NCBI GenBank assembly: GCA_024695145.1
Contig: JAILIS010000033.1
Coordinates: 1 to 64,000, forward strand
Length of the DNA stretch: 64,000 nucleotides
Reading direction: 5' to 3'
Source of the DNA: Lachnospiraceae bacterium
Lineage (GTDB): Bacteria > Bacillota > Clostridia > Lachnospirales > Lachnospiraceae
The translations under genes were made by a program, and so were the position numbers. A model generated the notes under the pieces. The model was not told the origin of the DNA. It ran no database searches and saw only the letters and a program-made list of their open reading frames with translations. Shown piece by piece: positions 47,801-52,929 of this stretch (position 1 is the stretch's first letter; each line of letters opens with the position of its first letter).

Positions 47801-48811
47801 GATCCTCCGATAATCGGTTCAGTCAGACTGACGAAGCGGGATGCGACAACCCGTGAGGCGCTTGCAGGTGCGGAATTCGCACTTTACACGGATGCGGGTG
47901 CACGTATCTACGCAACAGGTAATGTAGGCAGCTACAGAGCTACCAGCCTGACGAGCAACGGTATATTCATAACCGATGCAACCGGCAGCCTTACGATCAC
48001 CGATCTGCCTTACGGCACATACTACTTCGTGGAGACAAAAGCTCCCGACGGATACGCTTTATCTGCAGAGCGCTTAGGCTTCACGATACTTAGAAACGGA
48101 GAACTTGTTGAAGTAACATACCTTAACGAAAAGGCACTTGGTTCTGTAAGATTGCGCAAGGTTAACGAGAACGGAACCAGAAGTCTTGCCGGAGCGGTAT
48201 TCGAACTGTACTCGAGGACACCGAGAACGATAGGTCAGGCGGCAACGTCAACCATCTTCACGGATGCATACTTCAGATACGGAACATACCGTACCAATTC
48301 AGCCGGAGAACTCTATGTCGGAGATCTTCCTTGGGATGACTACTTCTTCGTAGAGGTGGATGCACCTACAGGTTATGGCGTGAACAGGGATGTTAACGGT
48401 GATGATCTTGTATACACCTTCACAATTGACAGATATACGTCAAACAGGGTGATAGATATAGGATACGTATATAATACGCCGGAGACACCTCCTCCGCCGC
48501 CGTCAACAACACCTACGCCGCCGCCGACGACTACGCTGACACCTACACCGCCTCCGACAACTACTACAACGACGCCGACTCCGAGCGGAGTGCTTGGCGC
48601 AAGAGTTGACAGGATTGAGAAGGGTGGAGTTGTTAAGGGCGTACTCGGTGTACGTGCCGCACCCAGTAAGGGTGTACTCGGTGTAAGAAGCGGCCCTGTA
48701 ACGGGTGATGCAAGCAACATTATCCTTTGGCTCCTGCTCCTGTGTGCATGCGTGGCTACAATAGTGGCAACGATCGTAACCGGGAAGAAGAAAAAGGTAA
48801 CTAAGCAGTAA
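35819..48811 (+). CDS. Giant sortase-anchored surface adhesin with tandem isopeptide domains
   Basis: A 4330-residue surface protein. A signal peptide (about 1-33) is followed by an acidic Glu/Ser-rich segment (about 34-150), a beta-rich head, and a choice-of-anchor A-like region (about 522-815). From about residue 825 to 3810 it repeats about 20 FctA/Spy0128-type domains of 125-180 residues, starting near 825, 1040, 1211, 1343, 1478, 1611, 1739, 1879, 2010, 2175, 2322, 2454, 2584, 2711, 2837, 2977, 3099, 3279, 3457 and 3637. Each has a Lys in an xKKxLxG strand, a Glu in YTIxE, and an FxNxY end, the Lys-Glu-Asn pattern of self-forming isopeptide bonds. Next come a Cna-B domain (about 3811) and three SpaA-like domains (about 3908, 3998, 4106), a Pro/Thr stalk (about 4220-4250), three GVLGxR motifs, the sorting signal GPVTGD (about 4292), a hydrophobic helix and a KKKK tail. 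A rod-like adhesin is inferred. Confidence 0.9.
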   Translation: MKRRNWLKTTIAMLTLIATVLETGFTSVSTLAAEITTEDGIVVNNDEISGDNQNTGDDLQIEVSHDEPQENFEDSTEVFSDESSADRNSFNESSYEEGSPEDGIVEDGFNDGEVVEGEELAEENVEGEAAEETFEEAEELKEGVLDLSDNGISGSNYDEISVYVNTENLAKRDKFRIEFTGPASSSYNPVINDELDKTNGGRYDFEGLEGGDFTVRATSSENVSISYIYNEEGYPTIVLESAEVEKILEKKTLTSVADEEIQAVTGQGYESITVDFNTEELSDKAAFKLVVESDANATVDGYDARSGITGLDKNTQFLTIENLEEESFTAYVITDNDEVKISTIADIDSIEDGRVTFTVDNVNTKRVYEYEDDKVKVTATLEKADAVPDDAYFGVELLPEQMTEEYLDVLNQDKGEDEVPATIENTLLYDIGFYTDDSKSEEIEPEEGSVKVSIEFKKEQLSEDIGAAEPEDITVTHIVEEGANVTTETVDADTSVDGETVEFSTENFSKYAIQGNGTVKFEPGTARDFKTALGNNVNYGMVANSITMVGHSETNFATKTLNGNVAMNSCRNNGGGTGYTFIADYTGSEFKLTGNNNAGNVVIYTTPEAKAKFNSDQESSGTRVDTTSYTKKQIEDKIDDLLTEATTNSDAIAAETNSYNFSENGLLAKIKTNKDPNNSENKYTLDLTSFGEGTYYFNFDNEKYGTLWANDTSGMIIKINGNQTVVFNIPDTSISLKQNYKLNIDGQEKSPSGDNFAISEHLIFNMPNATTVNFDGAIDGVFLCPKADAYVNTTSGGWLIANNIPKVGGQEWHCTWHDMPETETEEKEYEFKVTKKFEAPEGVNWPAEGFTFTLEPYSSDKDKGNTWNPNPPMPDNQEKVEITIHQGSDPASNTGSFGKISFDALTIYNEGKKLGQVSDHFAGVTGVVDKYYMVYMYTIREKIPEGAQPYADENGNVEKFHDHIENVDSVKYYIKDGVLYDAEPWSLKLWVNAAKIRYGNTDSYILSFGSGDCHPKQAWEASCTPENTHPITFTNKYDKKPISEPLIIEGEKLVNGSAVNVPDGKFKFNLSTYTKNDIWNSPQGAFANVPNTGNHFEFPEIELKFSQATSCYDANGVQLTDSKDFESRGKTAYFYFKIDESNDCAPYAFDKAVYVVKVKLTKNGTGFDKEIKYFRFDDPSKVNCKTNPQQDIVNEEQGITLADSISFDNTYTATGSTKLYGHKKIENRKFKEGDTFTFTLTPKEVNGVIDKHNAAQTIVIEPKASDNYDYDFEFDELTYTYADAGRTYTYTLAETQGNDNTLTYSTQTYDVNVSVTDDGNGSTLTVTPDKATQAARANFVNTYGASGKIQFGAHKKYVTGSKLAQTETFSFTLAGDGIESETKSVTGENTVMFSEISYENISKIGTYHYTINEVLPAGATADNNYTVNGIVYDNRTYNITVVVSDNESGELQTSVTGSYDNGDAAENVKIPEFVNDYTVNETSIRLGGNKELHGRDLERGEFTFTLAAADTATSNAVTAGTVVLPESRSVKNGQPEDKIQDKNAFKFDEIKFTAAGIYKFLIKETAGNEADMEYSNAEYTVTVTVKDDGNGNLNATSDKTDSEVKFINTKNGNGEITLYAKKVLTGRKLQADQFTFDLKDSAGNTIDTKTNDASGSVTFNKLTFRNHAQGLDLNNTGDKAEFTYTISERKPDPEIKGYSYDTHTETVTVTVTLKADGSLEVTSDKAGLNSPAVFNNTYTAKGSVTFDGTKQITGRKYEEEDKDKFFADLYYNGEKKQSVNITKETSLFGDKGGAFEFKPIEFTQDDLKVPGQENEYYTSITREYTIKESGEAEGVQFDDTVYKVVVTVTDPGTGELNVQKEYSYNNKTVEKPSFINKYTANGSASIVAKKELSGTELKDKMFKFELRDSAGSVLDTQSNDDGGSVIFNKNGNEIKALQYTQEDIDKEFIYTLKEKIEGKQGYVYDERTYTVKITPVADPDDKTKIKAVPKYYKEDGTPVAEANVIFENTYNATGEVELYAYKKLIGKDLAAGKFTFTLYDEAETRVSQASNVEAKAGEDAKATFPVIEYKQDDLNATKSHKVDDNTYAKYYYIKEDIPEGATADNNYTVDGITYDPGVYNVVVTLEDKGNGVIETDWYAYKTGTVYEKPSLWDKIVEFVTGKGANKNAAFENRYEAEGAIDLSAKKTLSGKELKAGDFEFTLTGKGEDGKKYTDTKSNGADGIAKFNRIVYTKPGTYEYKIKELIPDDAEEENGIYVKNGVKYDDGEYTVTVTVTDLENGKLQVSASINGSAATTSAEVTDPDSGKTIQLCTPDPAGFINTYSVKPVSVTPGGVKTLTGRKLKDAEFTFNMVSKDGNPKTYNESVTNKGKEFTFPVIEFTGDDMKDGDYYASEKTFEYTVTETAGSLKGITYATTKFDVVITVKNNNGELSAEITSNGQKAAADKIAEFVNTYDADGSTTFKVHKTVTGTNDPDKEFSFVLIEEDGTEHTATAKAGQTVPIAQFEYDLDDLDEHADGTYKDFKYTVKEVEPKDPDGYTYSKDVYDAVVTVTDMEDGTFDIKRVIKKNGEVVADDPMGFDFVNEYKAKGDTEIEGTKDLVGSELKDGDFEFVLSKKGEDGTYSPVDTKANKNGKFSYKLDYTQEDIGKTYYYRVNEVIPDDWKEKGIDYDKSVYDITVTVDDNKDGTLKVTKDIRKGSAAATSCDFVNPVIDPGSATFTAKKTLTGKALESDTFTFVLEQNGEELQKVQNKGEKVTFEPIPYEFKDAGENGEGKVYTYTIRELGRRELGGEEDDITYDTRQYTAEVTVKVVDNKVDAQTVYKLNGEVVSEIKFENKYESSVDVPLGGHKHLQGFAGDIPSLGKYSYSFVLKDSTGAEVETVSVTPEKADEPVEYKFTDLHFDQDDYQDSAATDHTFTYTVKEVEPVIEDEKAPNVTYATNEYDVVIKLSYDASGKLQATSSTKQGVALNELDFTNVYAAEGDITLKGIKTITGKELENGAYTFTLTGEGQDQEIQNKGNEFTFDPIHYESKDIGEHTYTIKETAATDNSVIDTTEYKVIVNVKEATGGVLDVTKVVKKIDKDGKETELGPEEAITFENTFKAYGEHPVEVKKIMHNRPLKDGEFTFRLKDENGKTLEVKNQAAPLVKGSDPVAESTVQFETLKFTQEDLKGPDKKSYLPEIQKYYTVEEVYESRKGYVYDRTVYVLELTVKPTDKQITAGQYEGDEHVGDYDLEVTEKIVKKSGVSTDNKEKGFFEKLFAGLISSDDNAAKGGIVFENTYDAECIADPPVLSKVIMGRTIDRGMFEFHIHGDEGLPSMNESVYDRDVSNGYKVSGGFASNPGEISVDDLKFKITDLLYYATDEELDAYNNGGNLEHEFVYTAKENKDTSVEGVTNTKAEFVLKFKVIDKGTGVLETDPLLPSDPRAVADPSLAMKWEQTSKNALTDEQYDNVFLNIYNMEGSVEIRGIKKMEGRELTEKDVFEFTIKDDKTGEEVTVKSTNDAYGVPSEVVFNGDNVPFLNYSEGFFPEGYEDARGRSGELHDISPDKDVRTAEFTYTISEKYDKEALDENGVDKNTGVKYDQASYRVYVTVSKEEAPLNGKGWLDAKVTKSEKIVSDNNKVRFGIADGNHFEFENRFKATGELQIDGIKSLKYLDGSEPASIDSMKGQYEFALYRYEDEDARSRQDSKGMLIDVQTTGDNGEFTLTEPKGYTQEILKEDDGNYNTTDTKKLLYKIVETKPSTGKVNSEGKIEANGVTYDDTEYLVDVYVKYNGTGKLDVTRTVTNKKTGEVIASEVPVKDKVTVGFENTVKKFTSIGGVKYWNDGEKDPAKRPDVHVNLYSRTASGVVRKINTYTIKAPDTEYYFEFDSEGNRLATTDSAGNTITYEVEEEPIEGYDCRQVGFDFYNTKGRVLISKIDANTREPLSGATLAIYDGTKEIERWISDPFAHRVEASLTAGRTYTLREITAPEGYATAADMTFTAPADGKNITVTMSDPPIIGSVRLTKRDATTREALAGAEFALYTDAGARIYATGNVGSYRATSLTSNGIFITDATGSLTITDLPYGTYYFVETKAPDGYALSAERLGFTILRNGELVEVTYLNEKALGSVRLRKVNENGTRSLAGAVFELYSRTPRTIGQAATSTIFTDAYFRYGTYRTNSAGELYVGDLPWDDYFFVEVDAPTGYGVNRDVNGDDLVYTFTIDRYTSNRVIDIGYVYNTPETPPPPPSTTPTPPPTTTLTPTPPPTTTTTTPTPSGVLGARVDRIEKGGVVKGVLGVRAAPSKGVLGVRSGPVTGDASNIILWLLLLCACVATIVATIVTGKKKKVTKQ
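48482..48588 (+). repeat. Pro/Thr-rich stalk-coding repeat
   Basis: ACA/CCT/CCG-rich codons encode alternating PPPP, TPTPPP and TTTTTTP blocks just before the cell-wall sorting region of the giant adhesin. Such low-complexity stalks span the cell wall and vary in length between strains. Confidence 0.75.
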
Positions 48812-48829
48812 GATACAGCACGTGATTAT

Positions 48830-48855
48830 CGAGCCGGTCCGATCGGGCCGGCTCG
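48830..48855 (+). terminator. Stable hairpin after the giant adhesin gene
   Basis: CGAGCCGGTCC-GAT-CGGGCCGGCTCG is a very stable stem 19 bases after the stop, but lacks a T-tract. It may act as an mRNA end or a 3' stabiliser. Confidence 0.5.
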
Positions 48856-48900
48856 AAGTGCGTTCTGATCAAAATACCGGTCATTAAACGCAGGATTTAC

Positions 48901-48929
48901 TTGATTTTGCATTCGCTTTGTGGTAAATT
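48901..48929 (+). promoter_or_regulatory. secG promoter
   Basis: TTGATT (48901-48906), a 17-bp spacer and TGG-TAAATT (-10 at 48924-48929). Confidence 0.58.
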
Positions 48930-48978
48930 ACGAAAGTACGGTTTTTTGGTATACGTAAATGATCATTGGAGGTGCTTT

Positions 48979-49218
48979 ATGGGCGCATTGAGAATAGTTC
49001 TTACAATAGTGTTTATTCTGGTGAGTGTTGCGCTTGCCACTATAGTTCTGATGCAGGAAGGCAAGAGTGCGGGACTCGGAGTTATCAGCGGCGCCGCTGA
49101 GACATACTGGGGCAAGAATAAAGGCCGTTCAATAGAAGGCAAGCTTGAGAAGATAACGAAGATACTGGTTGTTGCTTTTATGCTGATCGCAATATTGTTG
49201 AACATGAACATATTCTGA
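48979..49218 (+). CDS. secG: Preprotein translocase subunit SecG
   Basis: A 79-residue protein with two membrane helices (about 3-22 and 55-77) and the SecG loop LMQEGKSAGLGVISGAAETYWGKNKGRSIEG. It assists SecYE-mediated export. The ATG at 48979 follows GGAGG; the open frame further upstream lies in the promoter. In many Firmicutes secG precedes rnr, smpB and ssrA; here an S41 protease gene sits in between. Confidence 0.93.
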   Translation: MGALRIVLTIVFILVSVALATIVLMQEGKSAGLGVISGAAETYWGKNKGRSIEGKLEKITKILVVAFMLIAILLNMNIF

Positions 49219-49235
49219 GTTATTTGATAAATAGA

Positions 49236-49274
49236 AAAGAAGAGGCACCGTTATGAGGTGCCTCTTCTTTTTTA
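49236..49274. terminator. Bidirectional terminator between secG and the S41 gene
   Basis: AAAGAAGAGGCACC-GTTATGA-GGTGCCTCTTCTTTTTT works on the plus strand (secG), and the A-run on the left gives a T-run for the minus-strand S41 gene. Confidence 0.88.
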
Positions 49275-49284
49275 CGGACCGGGA

Positions 49285-50997
49285 TCATCGGTATCCATTG
49301 ATCATATCTGTCAGAGACTCTCTGTCGTAATATTCCGTGATCTTGTCAATATAAATATCCGGATCCGCCCCACGATCTATGTCATAGAATGCGCCGTTCT
49401 TGAACATGCTCATGCTCCTGTATCCGGAGATCGTGAAAGTAGCCCCTCCGGCGGTTGACATCGGAATGTATGAACATGTGCCGCCTCCCGATGTCTTACC
49501 AATCAGTGTTACATGCGGATCGACCTTGAACTCGTTGGGCACGAGATTTCCGCACGAAAAACTCACGGGTGATATCAGGCAGTACAGGTTCAGCGCTCCA
49601 TTTGCAAACGTATCTTTATCATCAAACTTACCGTCCCTGTTAGCATCAATGTAGAACCGGGATGTCGTTGATGCGCCCGTCATAGTATTCCTGACGTTGA
49701 TCTCTCCGACATCAAGGAACATTCCCAGCACATAACACGCAGCATTGATAGATCCGCCTGTGTTACATGAAAGATCGAGCACCACGTTTTCTATCGGACT
49801 GTCAGGTCTCGTGATGCGGTCGTAACAATACTGCATCAGTCTGACGGTATCCTGTAGATCATCCTCTGTCGGCTCTGACATATAATCTGCGTCCGGCCTT
49901 GGACCGGTAAAACTGTCAAAAGTGATATACGCCGTGTTATCGATCTCCTCATACGGCTCAACACCATCGGGAAATGCTTTGTTTCGTGCCGCTTCAAACT
50001 CATCGATACAGTTTACAAACTTTGTATTCCATGGGCCCGTAACGCCATCTGCCTGCTCCAGGAAAGCCTCTCCATCGGTTCCGCATGACGTTTGCTGGAA
50101 TTTACTGTGAAGATCATCCAGATAACAGGTGATGAACTCATACAGAACAGCATCTGACGTTGACTGATCTGTCCCCATCAACCGGCCCCTCATACCGAGT
50201 TCTACGAAATACTCATCAAAACTGTCGATATAATGAACATCCTTCAGACCGTATAAGTGATCGAGTGCAAAACACAGTTCATGGTAATCATATCGGGCGA
50301 ACTCATCCGTCCTCTCCGGTTTTGCGGAATAGTATAATTCAGACAGATCCCTGTCAAGTCCCGATGTGATGATCACTGACTTTCCGTTATAAAGGGAGTA
50401 GGCATTATAGTATGACAAAAAGAGATCACTGAATGTCTGCATCGGTATATAATAACCGTCGTCCGAGCTCACAAGATCGATCTCATAGGGCTTCAGATCA
50501 AAGCAGATTGTCTTTCCATACCTGTCATTCGTCAGTTCATCCACAGATTTAAAGAGAGAGCCGAATACACTCATACCTCCAAAACTGACAAGCGGATCGT
50601 TCTCATACTTCATGAACGCGTCATAATCCAAAAATGTAATGGTATCGTCATTAAAATCTATATCTGCAGTATAAGGACTGTCCTTCCGGGTAATGGTCAC
50701 AACCGATCCATTCTCATCTGTTGATACTTCATACTTATGATCCTGCTCAAAAATCGCCTCCAGTAAATGTGGGATAATATCCGGTGAGATATAAGGGACT
50801 CCTGTTTCGTTGACAAAATAGAGGCTGATTTCCTCTTTATTGTCAATATCATCAAAGTATAACGGCATTTTCCTCTCTGTTATACTGTACTGTTTTGAAA
50901 TGTCGGATTCTTCAGGCGCAGATACACTTACATTACAGCCTGTAAGCATTGTCAATGCAAGCAAAAGGGATAGGATCCTTATCAGTTTTGGTTTCAT
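49285..50997 (-). CDS. S41-family peptidase lipoprotein
   Basis: A 570-residue exported protein. The lipobox LTGC is at about residues 18-21 after LSLLLALTM. The C-terminal S41 (CtpA/tricorn-like) domain shows VVLDLSCNTGG, the presumed nucleophile Ser in SPVSFSCGN, and IGKTSGGGTCSY with the partner Lys region. The N-terminal part (about 30-300) has no domain I recognise. The ATG at 50997 has GGAGGAC 7 bases upstream; an earlier in-frame ATG at 51060 lies in the tmRNA terminator region. It may process other envelope proteins, but targets are unknown. Confidence 0.8.
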   Translation of the reverse strand: MKPKLIRILSLLLALTMLTGCNVSVSAPEESDISKQYSITERKMPLYFDDIDNKEEISLYFVNETGVPYISPDIIPHLLEAIFEQDHKYEVSTDENGSVVTITRKDSPYTADIDFNDDTITFLDYDAFMKYENDPLVSFGGMSVFGSLFKSVDELTNDRYGKTICFDLKPYEIDLVSSDDGYYIPMQTFSDLFLSYYNAYSLYNGKSVIITSGLDRDLSELYYSAKPERTDEFARYDYHELCFALDHLYGLKDVHYIDSFDEYFVELGMRGRLMGTDQSTSDAVLYEFITCYLDDLHSKFQQTSCGTDGEAFLEQADGVTGPWNTKFVNCIDEFEAARNKAFPDGVEPYEEIDNTAYITFDSFTGPRPDADYMSEPTEDDLQDTVRLMQYCYDRITRPDSPIENVVLDLSCNTGGSINAACYVLGMFLDVGEINVRNTMTGASTTSRFYIDANRDGKFDDKDTFANGALNLYCLISPVSFSCGNLVPNEFKVDPHVTLIGKTSGGGTCSYIPMSTAGGATFTISGYRSMSMFKNGAFYDIDRGADPDIYIDKITEYYDRESLTDMINGYR

Positions 50998-51066
50998 GTT
51001 TTTGTCCTCCGATTCTGATTTTCCAACAAACTCCGTAAAAGTACGATCATTATCGATCATATTGAT

Positions 51067-51102
51067 AAAAAAATCAGATCCTGCTTATTGAATCTGATTT
51101 TA
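51067..51102 (-). terminator. ssrA terminator
   Basis: On the minus strand AAATCAGAT...ATCTGATTTTTTT forms a stem with a T7 tail about 90 bases after the tmRNA 3' end, just before the S41 gene. Confidence 0.75.
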
Positions 51103-51140
51103 TATGGTGATCTACAGATGACAGTCTGTGTTCTTGCGAG

Positions 51141-51166
51141 CCCCTGTCATAATTCCCCGACAGGGG
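51141..51166 (-). repeat. CCCCTGTC/GACAGGGG hairpin downstream of tmRNA
   Basis: An 8-bp perfect inverted repeat around a 10-base loop, between the tmRNA 3' end and its terminator. It could act in 3' processing. It is not a tRNA. Confidence 0.4.
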
Positions 51167-51192
51167 TTCGACACACGGAACTCAAGTGAAAC

Positions 51193-51538
51193 TGGACCTG
51201 AGGGGAGTTGAACCCCTGTCCGAAAGCCCGTCCGTTAAGACTTCTCCCATCACAGTCATTTGCAAATGATTCCCGAAACTGCAAGGCAAATGACAAACCG
51301 GCAGCTCCGGTAGCTTCATATTTCTTCCGCCCGCTCAAAGCTTTGCGGGTGAAGTTCCCTACCTTGTTGATGCCGTATCCGCAAGCAGTAGGCTACCTGC
51401 GGGCGACACGCAGCACTTAGGCTGCGAACGCTAACTTATTGTCTGCGTTTAATTTTAAGTTTCTCATTTGATAACGCGGTATGAGGCCGCGGATGGCTAT
51501 CCTAAGTTCAAGACCCCCGTCGAAACCGGTACAGGCCC
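51193..51538 (-). ncRNA. ssrA: Transfer-messenger RNA
   Basis: On the minus strand the RNA starts GGGCCTGTACCGGTTTCGAC and ends GGTTCAACTCCCCTCAGGTCCA; GGGCCTG pairs with CAGGTCC as the acceptor stem, and GGTTCAA is the T loop. The 3' CCA is not encoded and must be added. The tag frame (51446-51417) begins at the resume codon GCA and reads Ala-Asp-Asn-Lys-Leu-Ala-Phe-Ala-Ala then TAA. Length is about 346 bases. It rescues stalled ribosomes with SmpB, encoded next door. No promoter is visible between smpB and ssrA, so it may be cut from a joint transcript by RNase P. Confidence 0.93.
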
Positions 51539-51620
51539 TGACGTGAGGTGGTATCTGCGAAGCAGATGACGGAGCCCTGACGTCCACGCGACATCGACGA
51601 AGTCGATGTTGGCTGCAGAT
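51535..51620 (-). promoter_or_regulatory. smpB-ssrA spacer with direct repeats and hairpins
   Basis: GCCCTGACGT occurs at 51535-51544 (at the tmRNA 5' end) and again at 51574-51583. Two stem-loops, ATCTGC/GCAGAT near 51553 and CATCGAC/GTCGATG near 51591, flank the second copy. The layout suggests processing of a joint smpB-ssrA RNA. Confidence 0.45.
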
Positions 51621-51633
51621 CAAGCCAAAACCC

Positions 51634-52104
51634 CTATTTATACTTTATCTTGAATTCTCTTTCCGCCTCTCTTTTCTGATCTCTTGCTGAAATTGCTTCA
51701 CGCTTGTCATACAGTTTCTTACCTTTGGCAAGGCCTATCTCGACTTTGCACAGACTCCCTTTCAGGTAAACCTGTAAGGGAACTATCGTGTATCCCTTTT
51801 CTGTGAGCTTGCCGAGAAGCTTTCGTGTTTCCTGCTTGTGCAGCAGGAGCTTGCGTGTACGAAGAGGATCCTTGTTGAAGATGTTCCCCTTCTCATAGGG
51901 AGGTATGTGCATACCGAATATGAACGCTTCACCGCCTTCTATACCGATATAAGATTCCTTGATAGAGCATTTTCCCTGTCTCAGAGACTTGATCTCGGTC
52001 CCGTACAGTTCGATCCCGGCCTCGTATTTGTCTTCGATAAAGAAATCGTGATATGCTTTTTTATTGTTGGCGATCAGTTTGACGCCGTGATTGTCCTTGC
52101 CCAT
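51634..52104 (-). CDS. smpB: SsrA-binding protein SmpB
   Basis: A 156-residue RNA-binding protein that delivers tmRNA to stalled ribosomes. [48 protein letters not shown] opening, then HIPPYEKGN and [28 protein letters not shown] at the C-terminal helix, are family signatures (read here in separate pieces). A TGTTATAAT box lies about 30 bases upstream (52140-52135). Confidence 0.95.
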   Translation of the reverse strand: MGKDNHGVKLIANNKKAYHDFFIEDKYEAGIELYGTEIKSLRQGKCSIKESYIGIEGGEAFIFGMHIPPYEKGNIFNKDPLRTRKLLLHKQETRKLLGKLTEKGYTIVPLQVYLKGSLCKVEIGLAKGKKLYDKREAISARDQKREAEREFKIKYK

Positions 52105-52275
52105 TACACTGTACCTTTTATCGGATTCAAGTGTATTATAACACGAATTCGCGGCGGTAACATAAACTGTTGGTTCATTTCAGGCATAATTCGGGAAAAA
52201 CTATATTTCATTTTTCGAAAAATGTCGTATAATAGGGGAAAATGTTTGTTTATATCCCACAGGAGGATTTGTGAA

Positions 52276-52899
52276 GTGGAAAACAATGATACTGATGTTA
52301 AGGCAGCATCAAAGAAAAAAGTGATCATCATTGCCGCTATTGTCGGAGTGCTTGTACTGCTCGGCGTGTGCGGCTATCTGGTGTACAGGAACATGTATTT
52401 TATAGAGATCAACCTGCCCAAGGAATTTGCGGGAGGTGTTGCCGGAGCGACAGGCACATCCGGATCGGACGGAATCGAGATCAGAAGTAACGAAGACGGA
52501 AGTGTCACGTACAGAATGCCCAGATCCCAGCACGAGGAACTGATGACCGGGCTGACACAGACACTTGAACAGTCGCTGGACGATATGGCAACATCCGATA
52601 ATGCCGTATTCTCAGCTGTATCTCATAATCCGGAGTTTACGGAATTTACTGTCACATGCAAATCAGACAGCCTTGGTCTGTCCGAGACTATTTCGCGTGT
52701 AGGTCTTTATTATATCGGGAGTTTCTATAACATATACAACGGTACCCCCGCGGATAATATCAAGGTAATCTATCTGGCTCCTGATGGCAGCAAGCTTGCC
52801 GAACTGAACTCCAGTGATGATGACGGAATGGGTCAGGACCAGATTCCGTCCGGTGATCAGGTGCCCACTGAAGAAACGGCACCGGAGCAGGCACAGTAA
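52276..52899 (+). CDS. Membrane-anchored protein of unknown function
   Basis: A 207-residue protein with an N-terminal membrane helix (VIIIAAIVGVLVLLGVCGYLVY, about residues 16-37), probably with its C-terminal part outside. Gly/Thr/Ser residues follow the anchor, then an alpha/beta region with a VGLYYIGSFYNIY segment, ending in an acidic and Gln/Pro-rich tail. I recognise no domain and no sorting signal. The GTG at 52276 has AGGAGG 9 bases upstream, supporting this start over the long upstream frame that runs across smpB. It precedes the second sortase by 30 bases. Confidence 0.78.
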   Translation: MENNDTDVKAASKKKVIIIAAIVGVLVLLGVCGYLVYRNMYFIEINLPKEFAGGVAGATGTSGSDGIEIRSNEDGSVTYRMPRSQHEELMTGLTQTLEQSLDDMATSDNAVFSAVSHNPEFTEFTVTCKSDSLGLSETISRVGLYYIGSFYNIYNGTPADNIKVIYLAPDGSKLAELNSSDDDGMGQDQIPSGDQVPTEETAPEQAQ

Positions 52900-52929
52900 C
52901 TGTAACCATACAGCCGTAAAGCTGAGATC

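Noticed and set aside
51141..51166. tRNA-like hairpin
   Set aside because: Only one stem is present; no cloverleaf or anticodon arm can be drawn.
51838..52275. Upstream extension of the membrane protein gene across smpB
   Set aside because: It is antisense to smpB, and a GTG with AGGAGG at the right distance lies at 52276.
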